A DNA stretch of 64,000 nucleotides from JAWKSY01 sp041402125 (GTDB lineage: Bacteria > Planctomycetota > GCA-002687715 > DRQF01): the NCBI GenBank assembly GCA_041402125.1, contig JAWKSY010000005.1:1-64000 (forward strand), given 5' to 3'. The position numbers and the translations under genes were made by a program. How positions within the stretch are numbered: the first letter of the stretch is position 1; the number at the start of each line of letters is the position of its first letter. This document shows, piece by piece, positions 54,442-62,854 of the stretch. The notes beneath the pieces are model-generated. The model was not told the origin of the DNA, did not search any database, and saw nothing but the letters and a program-made list of their open reading frames with translations.

Positions 54442-55205
54442 CCGCGCCCGGGGCCTTCCGTGGACTCGCGACGCACCCAGATGTGACTCTCGACGGCCGC
54501 GAGCTCGGGGTCGGCGGGAGGACGGCAGGCCCCGCGGGCGAAGTCGGCCCCGCCCAGGGCGGCGAGCGCCGCGTCGAGGACGTCCGGATGTTCGAGGAGC
54601 GGATCCGTATCGCAGGCCAGGCGCATCTCCTCCGTGAGGCATTCGAGGAGCCGCTCCCGCACCGGTCGCTGGTCGGCGCGCTTGTAGCCGCGGGCGGGCC
54701 AGCCTCGGACGAGGGCGGTGGCCGCGGGGTAGACCTCCACCGCGACCGAGCGGTGCGCGGCGAGATCCTCCCCGACGCAGGCGACGGGCAGCGCGCGGCC
54801 GCCCTCGCGGCGCAGCGCGTCGAGGAGTTCGAGCGCGGCGCGGGCGGTCCGGGCGATCCGATCCGCGCCCACCTCGAGCGGCATCTTCCCGAGCCGACGG
54901 TGGAGGTCGCGATCGGTCTCGCGGCGGAAGAGGAGATCGGCCGGGGCGGCGATCGGGTCGCCGGCCCGATGAGAGGCGAGCGCGAGGCCGAGATCCCGGG
55001 GCCAGCCGAGGGGGGCGTCGAGGGCGAGGACGAGGCGCTCCGCCCCGTCCATACAGTCCACGAGGTGGGCGCGGTTGGAGTCGGCGTCCTCGCCCAGCGC
55101 GGCCGCCTCGAGCACCAGACCGGCGCGACCCAGACGGGCGCGCGCCAGCCCGGTCCGACGGGGATCGGTCGCGCAGTCGACGCCGAGGATCAGGACTTCG
55201 TGCAC
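54438..55205 (-). CDS. DUF429 predicted nuclease (RNase H-like fold)
   Basis: A 255-residue protein; the GTG at 55205 follows GGGAGG and is chosen because the 'LILGVDCATDPRRTGLA' strand of the family starts right after it. 'LALDAPLGWP' and 'SVAVEVYPAATALVRG' are the other DUF429 hallmarks, together with 'DVLDAALAAL' near the C-terminus; the acidic residues in these motifs suit an RNase H-like metal site. The family has no proven substrate. It is translationally coupled to the adenine methyltransferase downstream, so the pair could be modification plus nuclease. It is divergent from the frameshifted gene at 55318. Confidence 0.82.
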   Translation of the reverse strand: MHEVLILGVDCATDPRRTGLARARLGRAGLVLEAAALGEDADSNRAHLVDCMDGAERLVLALDAPLGWPRDLGLALASHRAGDPIAAPADLLFRRETDRDLHRRLGKMPLEVGADRIARTARAALELLDALRREGGRALPVACVGEDLAAHRSVAVEVYPAATALVRGWPARGYKRADQRPVRERLLECLTEEMRLACDTDPLLEHPDVLDAALAALGGADFARGACRPPADPELAAVESHIWVRRESTEGPGRG

Positions 55206-55317
55206 CGCTTCGCCTCCCGGCGCCCAGGGTACGGGGAATGCCGCCGGAGGGCAGGGCTTCATGTTCATGCAGTCCCGCGGCCGATAGAGGTGGAGGAGAA
55301 GCCGCGGGGGATTCGAG

Positions 55318-56061
55318 ATGCCTGACGAGAGACGGAGCGCCATCCGGGAGGGCGTCCGGCCCGCCCTGCTCATGGGCGAGATCACGCCCGACGCCCGTGA
55401 GCGCCTGGCGCTCGCCGGAGTGGCGGTCGACGACGAACGCATCTTTCCTCACGGCAGCAGTTTGGGAGAGATCTCGGCCGCCCTCGAGGACGCCCCGGTG
55501 GCGGTCGAACTGGGCGCCGCCCTGGACGTTCGCGGCGCCTCGTGGCCGCGCTCGCGCGCGGCTGCGCGGTGATCCTCGAACGCCCCTCCACCTTCGCGAC
55601 CTCCCTCGTGCGGCGGGCGCCCCGTCCACGTCGCCGGATCCGAACCCGCCGAGCTCCGGGCGGCGTGGTACCGCGTCGAGAATGGTGAGGACGATGCGGC
55701 CGCCGACGCGCGGCGCGAGCTCGAACTCGCCGACGCCTGGATCGAGGACGCCGACGCCGACGCGGGCCGCGATCTCTACGCGCCCGAGGACGGCGAGGGC
55801 GCGGACGGCGCGATCCTCGTCGCGCTCGGCCTCGACGCGGACGACGCCCGGCACTGCGCGCGCCTCGGCGCCGCGCTCGGAGGCGCCCCCTTCGCCCTCG
55901 TCGGCTCGCGGCGCGATCCGCGCGGACCGGGAGAGGGGATGCTCGAGGACGCCTGGATGGCGCAGGGCTTCGGCCTCGCGCGCCGCGCCCATCTCGGGGC
56001 CGGCCGCCGGCTCGACCTGATCGTGCGGCGGGCCGCCGATCCGGAGGCCCCCCGCCCGTGA
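55318..56061 (+). pseudogene. Frameshifted gene, possibly Gfo/Idh-like or regulatory
   Basis: The sense begins with ATG at 55318 in one frame. It shifts near 55530–55560, where 'RLVAALARGCAVILERPSTF' reads in another frame, and returns near 55615–55624, after which it continues to the stop at 56059. Two base changes restore a single ~247-residue frame. The first part ('SSLGEISAALEDAPVAVELG') and 'ALARGCAVILERPSTF' faintly recall the 'AL..G..VLCEKP' step of Gfo/Idh oxidoreductases, but this is not reliable. The last ~110 residues are rich in Asp, Glu and Ala. The stop overlaps the next gene's GTG start by 4 bases, so it belongs to the glycosyltransferase operon. Confidence 0.55.
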
Positions 56062-58244
56062 GCGCCGCCGCCGACGTCCTCTGCGTGCTCGAACTCGGGC
56101 GTCTCTCCGGCGCCCAGTCGCCCTCCGCCCGCGCGCGACGGTTCGATCTCCTGACGCGCCTGCTCGATCAGGTCGTCCTCCCGATCACCGAGTCCCGCGG
56201 CCTCGAACTGCTCGTGACGCTGCCGCCCGCCGCGCTCCTGCACCGCGGCCTCGTGTCGACGCTCGAGCGCTGCCCCCGGGTGGAGATCGGCGTCCGCCTC
56301 TTCGGCCCCGAGGACCGCCTCGTCGCCGACGATCGCGACGAGTCCATCGCGGCGGCGGTCGCGCTCCACCGTCAGGTCCTCGGTCGCGAGCCGCTCGCCT
56401 TCCGCGCCGACCCCGGCGACTACGATCGCGCGCTCGGCCCCTCGTTGATCCGCCAGGGATTGCTCGCCGACCTCAGCGCCGTGCCGCGCATCCACCACGG
56501 CGGGCTCCCGCTCGAACCCTGGTGGAGCGACGACGAGGCCGACCTGCTCCGTCCCGGCGCCGGGCCTCTCCTCGAGATTCCGATCTCGGTGGATCTCACC
56601 TTCGAGGAGCACCGTCTCGCCCTCGAACCGCGGGCGATGGAGCCCTTCCGCTACGACGACGTGGCGAGCTTCGAATCCGCGATGATCGGCCTCTTCGACC
56701 GCAGCGCGCTCGTCGAGCGCCGACGCGCGATCACGCCGCTCCTGGTGCTCGAGGATCTCGTCGACGAGCGCACCCGCTCGACCCGCATCGCCATCCTCTC
56801 CCGACTCGCGGACCTCGTGATGGCTCGCGACGATCTCCGGGCCGCGACGGTCGGGACGATCGTCGGCGCGCACGCCTCGGATCACGAGCCCCTGCCCGTC
56901 TCGCCGCTCCCCGAGGGCGGTCTCCGGGCCTGGCTCGCCGCGCAAACCCCTCGCCGCCGCGCCGGGACCGCCGGCGCCGTCGCCGAAGGGCGCGTCGAGC
57001 TCCTGGTCGATCCGCGACCCACGACGCTCGGTCCGGCCCGACCGCTCGAGGTCGTCCTGCGGGAGGCGAGACCGGGCCTCGTCGAGGGCGGACTCCTGAT
57101 CGCCACCCTGGCCGACCCGGACGATCGTGAGGCCGATCGGATCGACCGCGCGGAGGCCGACCGTCTCGTCCGACTCCTCGGCCCCTCCCGGGGCTTCCGT
57201 CCGCGCGGACTGCTCGTCGACGAGGCCGGGTGCCCGATCGTCGCGCTCCTCGAGCGTCGCGCCTTCGCCGGCGACCGCGTCGCGGGGCCGCGACCGGCGG
57301 CCTTCGGACGTCGGCCGCTCAGCTTCTGCATCATCACCGGCGGAAGACGCCCGGAGTCGGTCGCGCGGGTCATCGCCTCGATCGAGATGCAGGATCTCCC
57401 GGACGCCGACATCATCGTCGTCGGGCGTCACGAGGCCGGGCCCGGCTACCGCTATCTCGCGGCCGAGGACGCCGCCGACGGCGGTCGCCTCGGCGCGATG
57501 CGCAATCTCGCCGCGCGCGCCGCCCGACACGATCACCTCGTCGTGCTCGACGACGACATCCTCCTCACGCCCGGCTGGGCGCGCGCGCTCGCGCTCCGGG
57601 CCGACGACTTCGACATCCTCACCTCACAGGTCCAGCTTCCCGAGGGCGGGCGCTACTGGGATCACGCGACGGTGGGCGGCGCCCGCGGCCACCAGCTCCT
57701 CGAGCCCGACGAGCGGGACGAGAGCTGCTACATGACCGGCGGCGGGGCCTGGATGATGAAGCGACGCGTCTTCGAGGCGATCCGCTGGAGCGACACGCTC
57801 GCCTTCTACGAGGACGAGGACACCGACTTCACCGGCCGCTGTCGCGCCGCCGGTCATCGGATCTCCCACGAGGGGACGATGATCGCGATCCACGACGACT
57901 CCCGCTACACGACCGTGGGTCGGGTCGTCCTGTGCCGCGAGGTCCGCCCCGGGCCTGACTGGGTCTTCGAGGAGCTCGAGGGACTGGATGCGACTGGAAT
58001 GCTCGAGCGCGCCGCCGGTTTCGTGGCTGATCGCCATCTCGCCGAGGCCGCCGACGTCATCCGTCATGTCACGCGGACCCACCCCGACGACCTCACGGGG
58101 CGCCTCGCCTGGCGTCAGCTCGTCGAGCGACGCGGCGGCCCCCTCGCCGGCGTTTCCTTCCACCCCGAGGGAAGCCCCCTGTACCACCGGACGCTCGCCG
58201 CCGTCGCGGCCCGGAGCCGGGAGACGCGGGAGATCCTCGCATGA
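56058..58244 (+). CDS. Polysaccharide-deacetylase-like / GT2 glycosyltransferase fusion
   Basis: A 728-residue protein with a GTG start overlapping the previous gene. Residues ~5–270 resemble a NodB-type polysaccharide-deacetylase-like fold ('VEIGVRLFGPEDRLVADD', 'PLAFRADPGDYDRALG'); the classical metal triad is not obvious, so activity is uncertain. From about residue 415 a GT2-type domain is present: 'FCIITGGRRPESVARVIASI', 'AMRNLAARAARHDHLVVLDDD' with the DxD-like Asp-Asp-Asp near residue 498, 'CYMTGGGAWMMKRRVFE' and 'FYEDEDTDFTGRCR', which carries the acceptor/catalytic acidic residues. It probably builds and trims a surface glycan. Coupled to the double GT4 gene downstream (ATGA). Confidence 0.78.
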   Translation: MSAAADVLCVLELGRLSGAQSPSARARRFDLLTRLLDQVVLPITESRGLELLVTLPPAALLHRGLVSTLERCPRVEIGVRLFGPEDRLVADDRDESIAAAVALHRQVLGREPLAFRADPGDYDRALGPSLIRQGLLADLSAVPRIHHGGLPLEPWWSDDEADLLRPGAGPLLEIPISVDLTFEEHRLALEPRAMEPFRYDDVASFESAMIGLFDRSALVERRRAITPLLVLEDLVDERTRSTRIAILSRLADLVMARDDLRAATVGTIVGAHASDHEPLPVSPLPEGGLRAWLAAQTPRRRAGTAGAVAEGRVELLVDPRPTTLGPARPLEVVLREARPGLVEGGLLIATLADPDDREADRIDRAEADRLVRLLGPSRGFRPRGLLVDEAGCPIVALLERRAFAGDRVAGPRPAAFGRRPLSFCIITGGRRPESVARVIASIEMQDLPDADIIVVGRHEAGPGYRYLAAEDAADGGRLGAMRNLAARAARHDHLVVLDDDILLTPGWARALALRADDFDILTSQVQLPEGGRYWDHATVGGARGHQLLEPDERDESCYMTGGGAWMMKRRVFEAIRWSDTLAFYEDEDTDFTGRCRAAGHRISHEGTMIAIHDDSRYTTVGRVVLCREVRPGPDWVFEELEGLDATGMLERAAGFVADRHLAEAADVIRHVTRTHPDDLTGRLAWRQLVERRGGPLAGVSFHPEGSPLYHRTLAAVAARSRETREILA

Positions 58245-60652
58245 ACGCGACGCTGTCCGAACGCCTGCTCACCCGCACGGGCCGCGATCATCGCGATCTC
58301 GACCTCCGCGTCGATCGCGACCGCCTCGCCGTGACCTGGAAGGGCGCCGCCTTCAACTACTCCGGCTACGCCCGCGTCACCCGCGAGCTCCTCCCGGCCG
58401 TCCAGAGCCTCGGCGTGCCGGTCTCGCTCGAGACGCAGGCCGAGGACGAGCGCTTCTGCCGCGAGATGAACGCCGACACCTCGGCGGTCGCGACCTGGAA
58501 CCGCATGCTGCGCACCCGGCACCGCCGTGGCGTCCACGTCTGCTTCCATCCCGCGGTGACCCACGAGGGCATGGACGTCTTCGAGATCGCGCGTCTCCGC
58601 CATCCCGGGCTCGACGCCTACGCGGGCTACACGATGTTCGAGACCGATCGCCTGCCCGAGGGCTGGGCGGCGGCCGCGTCGCGTGTCGACCGGCTCTTCA
58701 CCCCGAGCCACTTCAGTCGCGACGTCTTCATCCAGGCGGGCCTCTCGCCCGATCGCGTGCGGCGCCTCCCCCACGGCATCGACTGGGCGGCCTTCGACCG
58801 TCCGGCCTCCGAGTTCCCCATCCGCGATCGCGCGGGCTGCGTCTTCCTCTCGGTCTTCGAGTGGTCCGAGCGCAAGGGCTGGGACGTGCTCCTCGATGCC
58901 TGGCTCGACGCCTTCACGCGTCAGGACGACGCCATGTTGCTCATCCGCGCCTACAAGTCGGGACGCGATTCGGGCTTCGTGCGTCGCGAGCTGACGGCTC
59001 ACCTCGCGCGCCGCGGACTCGATCTCGACTCCGCCCCGCGCATCGAACTCGTCGATCGCTTCGTGTCCGATTCCGAGATGCCCTCGCTCTACCGGGCCGC
59101 GGACGCCTTCGTCCTGCCGACGCGCGGCGAGGGATGGGGGCTTCCGCTCATGGAGGCGATGGGCGCCGGGCTCCCGACGATCGGGACGGCCTGGAGCGGC
59201 CCGCTCGACTTCATGGACGAGGACACGGCCCTGATGATCCCGGTCGAGACCCTCGAGGCGGTTCCGCCGGCGATGACGGCCTGGAATCCCTACTACGGTC
59301 CCGACCACCGCTGGGCCCGGCCGTCCCGCGCGGGTCTCGCCGAACACCTCCGGTGGGTCTACGAGCGCCGCGAGGACGCCCGCGCACTCGGCGCCCGCGC
59401 CCGTCGCGCGGTGCGCCGCGACTACGACATCGCGACCGTCGCCGAGCTCTTCGCCCGAGAGTGCGTCGAGATGCAGGAGGAGGCGGATGCCGATCGTCGG
59501 CGGATCGTCGCCGCGCCGGGTTCGGCGGGCCTCTCGCGCATCGCCTGGGTCGGCCCGCTCGAGGACCGCTGCGGCTACGCCGAGGAGGGGCGCCACTACG
59601 TGGCCGGCCTGGAGGCGATCGGCGAGCCCGTGACCGCCTATCCGGCGAACATCTCCCGCAGCCGCGAGACCCTCGACGCCGCGATGAGCGCGACCCTCGA
59701 CCGGGCGCGTCACGGTCGGCTCACCGACCGCTACGTCACCGTCCAGCACCTCCTCGGTCACCAGCTCGAGAAGCTCGAGGTCTCCGGTCCGACGGTGGCC
59801 CGGACGATGTTCGAGTGCGAGGGACTGCCGGAGGCCTGGATCCGCCGGCTCGACCGCGTCGACGAGATCTGGGTGCCCTCCGAGTTCAATCGACGGACCT
59901 TCGTCGCGGCCGGCGTCCGACGTCCCGTCCGCGTGATTCCCGAGGCACTCGACGCGTCCGAGTGGCGCGCGCCGATCCGGCCGCTCGTCCTTCCCGACGC
60001 GCGCGGCTTCAACGTCCTCTCGGTCTTCGACTTCACGCTGCGCAAGGGCTGGGATCTGCTGCTCCGCGCCTGGGCCGAGGCCTTCCTTCCCGGGGACGAC
60101 GTCGCGCTCTACCTCAAGACGAACTCCTCGCGCGGCTACGACGCGGCGCAGCTCGCGGCGCACATCGAGCGTTTCTTCACCGAGGTCCTCGGTCGTTCGA
60201 CGGCCGACGTTCCCGACATCCACCTCCTCGACTGGGAGCTGCCGAGCGCGGACCTGCCCCGGCTCTACGCCGCCGCGGACTGTTTCTGCCTCCCCTCGCG
60301 CGGGGAGGGGTGGGGACGGCCCTACATGGAGTCCCTCGCGGCCGGCGTCCCCGTGATCGCGACCGACTGGGGCGGCTCGACCGAGTTCCTCCACCGGGGG
60401 ATCGCCGAGCTCGTCCCGGCGGACGTGGTGCCCGTCGAAGAGGCGGCCGCCGGCGAGACGCCCTACTTCCACCGGCAGCGGTGGGCTCGACCGCGGCACG
60501 ACGACCTCGTGGCGGCGCTCCGCCGTGTCCACGCGGACCCCGGCGGCGCGCGGGAGAAGGCGGCTCGCGGGCGGGAGGAGATCCTGCGTCGCTTCGACCG
60601 GGAGGTCGTGGCGCGGCAGATCGCCGCCGCCGTGTCCGAGCTGCTCGGCTGA
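58241..60652 (+). CDS. Tandem GT4-family glycosyltransferase (two modules)
   Basis: An 803-residue protein with two glycosyltransferase family 4-like modules. The first (about residues 20–400) has 'FNYSGYARVTRELLPA', 'HGIDWAAFDRPA', 'VFEWSERKGWDVLLDAWLDA' and the nucleotide-sugar signature 'PTRGEGWGLPLMEAMGAG'. The second (about 425–800) repeats it: 'RTMFECEGLPEAWIRRL', 'FDFTLRKGWDLLLRAWAEA' and 'LPSRGEGWGRPYMESLAAG'. Two complete GT-B sites in one chain suggest successive addition of two sugars, or one active and one helper module. Translation coupled to the GT2 fusion upstream. Confidence 0.88.
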   Translation: MNATLSERLLTRTGRDHRDLDLRVDRDRLAVTWKGAAFNYSGYARVTRELLPAVQSLGVPVSLETQAEDERFCREMNADTSAVATWNRMLRTRHRRGVHVCFHPAVTHEGMDVFEIARLRHPGLDAYAGYTMFETDRLPEGWAAAASRVDRLFTPSHFSRDVFIQAGLSPDRVRRLPHGIDWAAFDRPASEFPIRDRAGCVFLSVFEWSERKGWDVLLDAWLDAFTRQDDAMLLIRAYKSGRDSGFVRRELTAHLARRGLDLDSAPRIELVDRFVSDSEMPSLYRAADAFVLPTRGEGWGLPLMEAMGAGLPTIGTAWSGPLDFMDEDTALMIPVETLEAVPPAMTAWNPYYGPDHRWARPSRAGLAEHLRWVYERREDARALGARARRAVRRDYDIATVAELFARECVEMQEEADADRRRIVAAPGSAGLSRIAWVGPLEDRCGYAEEGRHYVAGLEAIGEPVTAYPANISRSRETLDAAMSATLDRARHGRLTDRYVTVQHLLGHQLEKLEVSGPTVARTMFECEGLPEAWIRRLDRVDEIWVPSEFNRRTFVAAGVRRPVRVIPEALDASEWRAPIRPLVLPDARGFNVLSVFDFTLRKGWDLLLRAWAEAFLPGDDVALYLKTNSSRGYDAAQLAAHIERFFTEVLGRSTADVPDIHLLDWELPSADLPRLYAAADCFCLPSRGEGWGRPYMESLAAGVPVIATDWGGSTEFLHRGIAELVPADVVPVEEAAAGETPYFHRQRWARPRHDDLVAALRRVHADPGGAREKAARGREEILRRFDREVVARQIAAAVSELLG

Positions 60653-60662
60653 ATCCACCCGC

Positions 60663-60691
60663 TTAACCTGACCGCCGGTATCGACTATCCT
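60663..60691 (+). promoter_or_regulatory. Candidate promoter for the Cys-rich/TPR pair
   Basis: TTAACC (60663–60668) and TATCCT (60686–60691) are separated by 17 bases, the optimal spacing. TATCCT also occurs at the start of other transcripts here (52049–52054, minus strand). Transcription would begin ~22–25 nt before the GTG at 60721. Confidence 0.42.
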
Positions 60692-60720
60692 CGGGCCTCG
60701 GGGCCCCGGAGGGACGAGTC

Positions 60721-60882
60721 GTGTCGCGCATCGCCTGCATCGCCTGCGGTTTCTCGATGGTCGAGCGCGGCTGCAAGGTCCGCTGTCCGCGTTGCGGCGT
60801 CTTCTACGACTGCGGCGACGGCATGCTGCCGATGCCCGAGGGCGAGACCGCCGCGCCCGTGGAGACGCCGCGTGTCGACTGA
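60721..60882 (+). CDS. 53-residue Cys-rich zinc-ribbon-like protein
   Basis: GTG start with GGAGGGACG upstream. The product begins 'MSRIACIACGFSMVERG' and has four pairs or near-pairs of cysteines (Cys-Ile-Ala-Cys, Cys-Lys-Val-Arg-Cys-Pro-Arg-Cys), which fit one or two zinc knuckles, and a short acidic, proline-rich tail. It overlaps the TPR gene by 11 bases. Function unknown; by context it may bind a partner in the same operon. Small but supported by composition, ribosome site and the upstream promoter. Confidence 0.7.
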   Translation: MSRIACIACGFSMVERGCKVRCPRCGVFYDCGDGMLPMPEGETAAPVETPRVD

Positions 60883-62182
60883 GCCCGCGCCCGAGCGCCT
60901 CCCCGAGGAGGAGGACTTCCGCACCGCGCGCGAGCTCCTCGCCCGCGGCGAGTTCGGCCCGGCGGCGGAGCGTCTCGAGGCCCGACGCGCCGCGCATCCC
61001 GAGGATGCCGCGACGCTGGCGCTCCTCGGCGCGGCCTGGGGCGGCGCCGGCCGCCTGGCGGAGGGGATCGACGTCGCGACCCGGGCGACGGAGCTCCGGC
61101 CGGGTTTCGCCTACGCCCACTTCGTGCGCGCGAGTCTCCTGCTCAACGCCGGACATCTCGACCCCGCGCTGGACGCCGCGCGCCGCGCCGCCGAACTCGA
61201 CGCGCAGGACGCGGACCTGCACGCCCTCCAGGCCGACGTCCTCACGCGTCTCGGCCGCGACGAGGAGGCGCACCGCTCGGTCCGGCGCGCCCTGACCCTC
61301 GACCACGAGCACATCACCGCGATCAACCTCGAGATCGAGATCGGACGCCGGCTCGGGCAGCCGCGCTTCGACGCCGAGGACACGCTCGGCGGCGCGCTCG
61401 AACGCAACCCCGACAATCCCGAGACCCACGCCAACCTGGGCGCTCATCACCTCGCCGCGAATCAGCCCGGCGCCGCCCTGGGACACTTCCGCGAGGCCCT
61501 CCGCCGCGCCCCGGGCCACCCCGAAGCCGCGCGCGGAGTGCTGGCGGCGCTCGCGCGGCGTTCCGGCGTCCGGGGCGCCTCGCTGCGCGGACTCGTCCAC
61601 CTGGCGGGAGCGGGCTTCCCGCTCCGCCTCGCGCTCCTCCTCGGAAGCTGGCTCGCGCTCGACGCCTTCGCGCGCCTCGATCCCTCCGGCGTCGGGCTCC
61701 TCGTCGCGATCCTCGCCGTCGGAGTCCTCGAGATCGTCGCGATCGCGGCCTGGATTCCCGACGCCCTCTCCGAGGTCCTCTACTCGCGGGACGTCGACGG
61801 GCGCCTCGCCCTGCCCGCGGCCTCGCTGCGACGCGCCCACGCGGTGCAGGCCGTCTTCGGGTTCGGCGTCTTCCTGGCGGTCTTCGCCATCCCGTCCGCC
61901 CGCGGTGACCTCGCGGTCCTCGCCGCCTCCGCGGCCTGGCTCGCGCTGCCGCTCGCCCAGGCGATGCTGCCGACGGAGCACAGGGCCCCGGTCGCCGCGC
62001 CGCTCCTCGCGGGGGCGCTCGCGCTCTTCGCGCTGCAGATCATCGTGGCGGCCGGGATCGCGCCCCTCGGGACGCGGACGGCCGCGACCCTCTTCGCCGC
62101 CGTCATCGTCGCGACGCCCTTCGTCTGTCGCCGTCGTCCCGGATCGCACGTCTCGCCTCCGTCCCCGCCGCCGTCGAACTGA
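60872..62182 (+). CDS. TPR protein with C-terminal transmembrane helices
   Basis: A 436-residue protein. Residues ~15–220 are TPR-like repeats ('RELLARGEFGPAAERLEARR', 'PGFAYAHFVRASLLLNAGHL', 'ALERNPDNPETHANLGAHHL'). From about residue 245 there are six hydrophobic helices ('LRLALLLGSWLALDAF', 'GLLVAILAVGVLEIVAIAAW', 'AVFGFGVFLAVFAIP', and others). Function unknown; TPR plus membrane helices suggests an envelope scaffold. The GTG start overlaps the small Cys-rich gene. Confidence 0.75.
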   Translation: MSTEPAPERLPEEEDFRTARELLARGEFGPAAERLEARRAAHPEDAATLALLGAAWGGAGRLAEGIDVATRATELRPGFAYAHFVRASLLLNAGHLDPALDAARRAAELDAQDADLHALQADVLTRLGRDEEAHRSVRRALTLDHEHITAINLEIEIGRRLGQPRFDAEDTLGGALERNPDNPETHANLGAHHLAANQPGAALGHFREALRRAPGHPEAARGVLAALARRSGVRGASLRGLVHLAGAGFPLRLALLLGSWLALDAFARLDPSGVGLLVAILAVGVLEIVAIAAWIPDALSEVLYSRDVDGRLALPAASLRRAHAVQAVFGFGVFLAVFAIPSARGDLAVLAASAAWLALPLAQAMLPTEHRAPVAAPLLAGALALFALQIIVAAGIAPLGTRTAATLFAAVIVATPFVCRRRPGSHVSPPSPPPSN

Positions 62183-62230
62183 CGGAAGGGATCGGTCCGG
62201 GTGACAGACTTTCGAGATCGGGGAGGCGGG

Positions 62231-62854
62231 TCAGCGCGGCTCGTGCACGCGCCCGTCCGCGATCGCGTAGCGGCGATCGCAGCCCGGGCAGCTCACGGCC
62301 TCGACATCCGGGAGGCGACCGCCCTCCGCCGACGCGAGACGCTCGCCGCAGCGGCACACCGCGCCGACGACGCGCGCCGGGCTCCCGACGACGAGAGCGA
62401 AGTCGGGCACGTCCCGCGTCACGACGGCGCCCATCCCGACCATCGCGAAGCGCCCGACGACGAGGCCGGGGCCGATCAGGCTGCGGGCGCCGAGGCTCGC
62501 CCCCTCGCGGACCAGCGTGGCGAGGGTCCGCTCGTCGGGCTCGGAGGGAAGCCGGGTCGCGAGGTCCGGCGTCGTCGCGCGCGGGGCGCGATCGTTCGTG
62601 AAGGTGACGCCCGCGCCGACGAAGACGCCGGTCTCGATCGTCACGCGCGCGCAGACGTACACGAAGGAGTTGATCTTCACGCGGTCGCCGACGACCACGT
62701 CGTAGGCGAGGTAGCTCTTCCCCCCGATGCTCACCTCGCGGCCGATCCGGGACGGGCCTCGGAGATGGACGTGGTCCCAGATGGAGCTTCCCGGCCCGAT
62801 CTCGACCCCGTTCTCGACCAGGGCCGTGGGATGGACGAAGGTCTCCTCGCTCAC
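62231..62854 (-). CDS. LbH acetyltransferase (WbpD/WlbB-like) with C-terminal zinc ribbon
   Basis: A 207-residue left-handed β-helix transferase; hexapeptide turns run through about residues 8–160 ('SEETFVHPTALVENG', 'IGGKSYLAYDVVVGDRV', 'AMVGMGAVVTRDVPDF'). The overall pattern matches the UDP-2-acetamido-3-amino-sugar N-acetyltransferases (WbpD/WlbB). The C-terminus adds a zinc-ribbon-like segment with four cysteines ('CRCGERL', 'SCPGCDRRYAIADG') not seen in the usual enzyme. GTG start, coupled to the Gfo/Idh gene (GTGA). Probable role: acetylating a 3-amino sugar nucleotide in an O-antigen-like or glycan pathway. Confidence 0.85.
   Translation of the reverse strand: MSEETFVHPTALVENGVEIGPGSSIWDHVHLRGPSRIGREVSIGGKSYLAYDVVVGDRVKINSFVYVCARVTIETGVFVGAGVTFTNDRAPRATTPDLATRLPSEPDERTLATLVREGASLGARSLIGPGLVVGRFAMVGMGAVVTRDVPDFALVVGSPARVVGAVCRCGERLASAEGGRLPDVEAVSCPGCDRRYAIADGRVHEPR

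Noticed and set aside
15475..60674. Identical 12-mer TTAACCTGACCG before two unrelated genes (15475–15486 and 60663–60674)
   Set aside because: Considered as a shared operator, but at the first site the better promoter reads in the opposite direction, and one 12-base coincidence in 64 kb is not enough evidence.
58115..62149. 1344-codon minus-strand frame opposite the glycosyltransferase and TPR genes
   Set aside because: Shadow: domains and starts are clear on the plus strand only.
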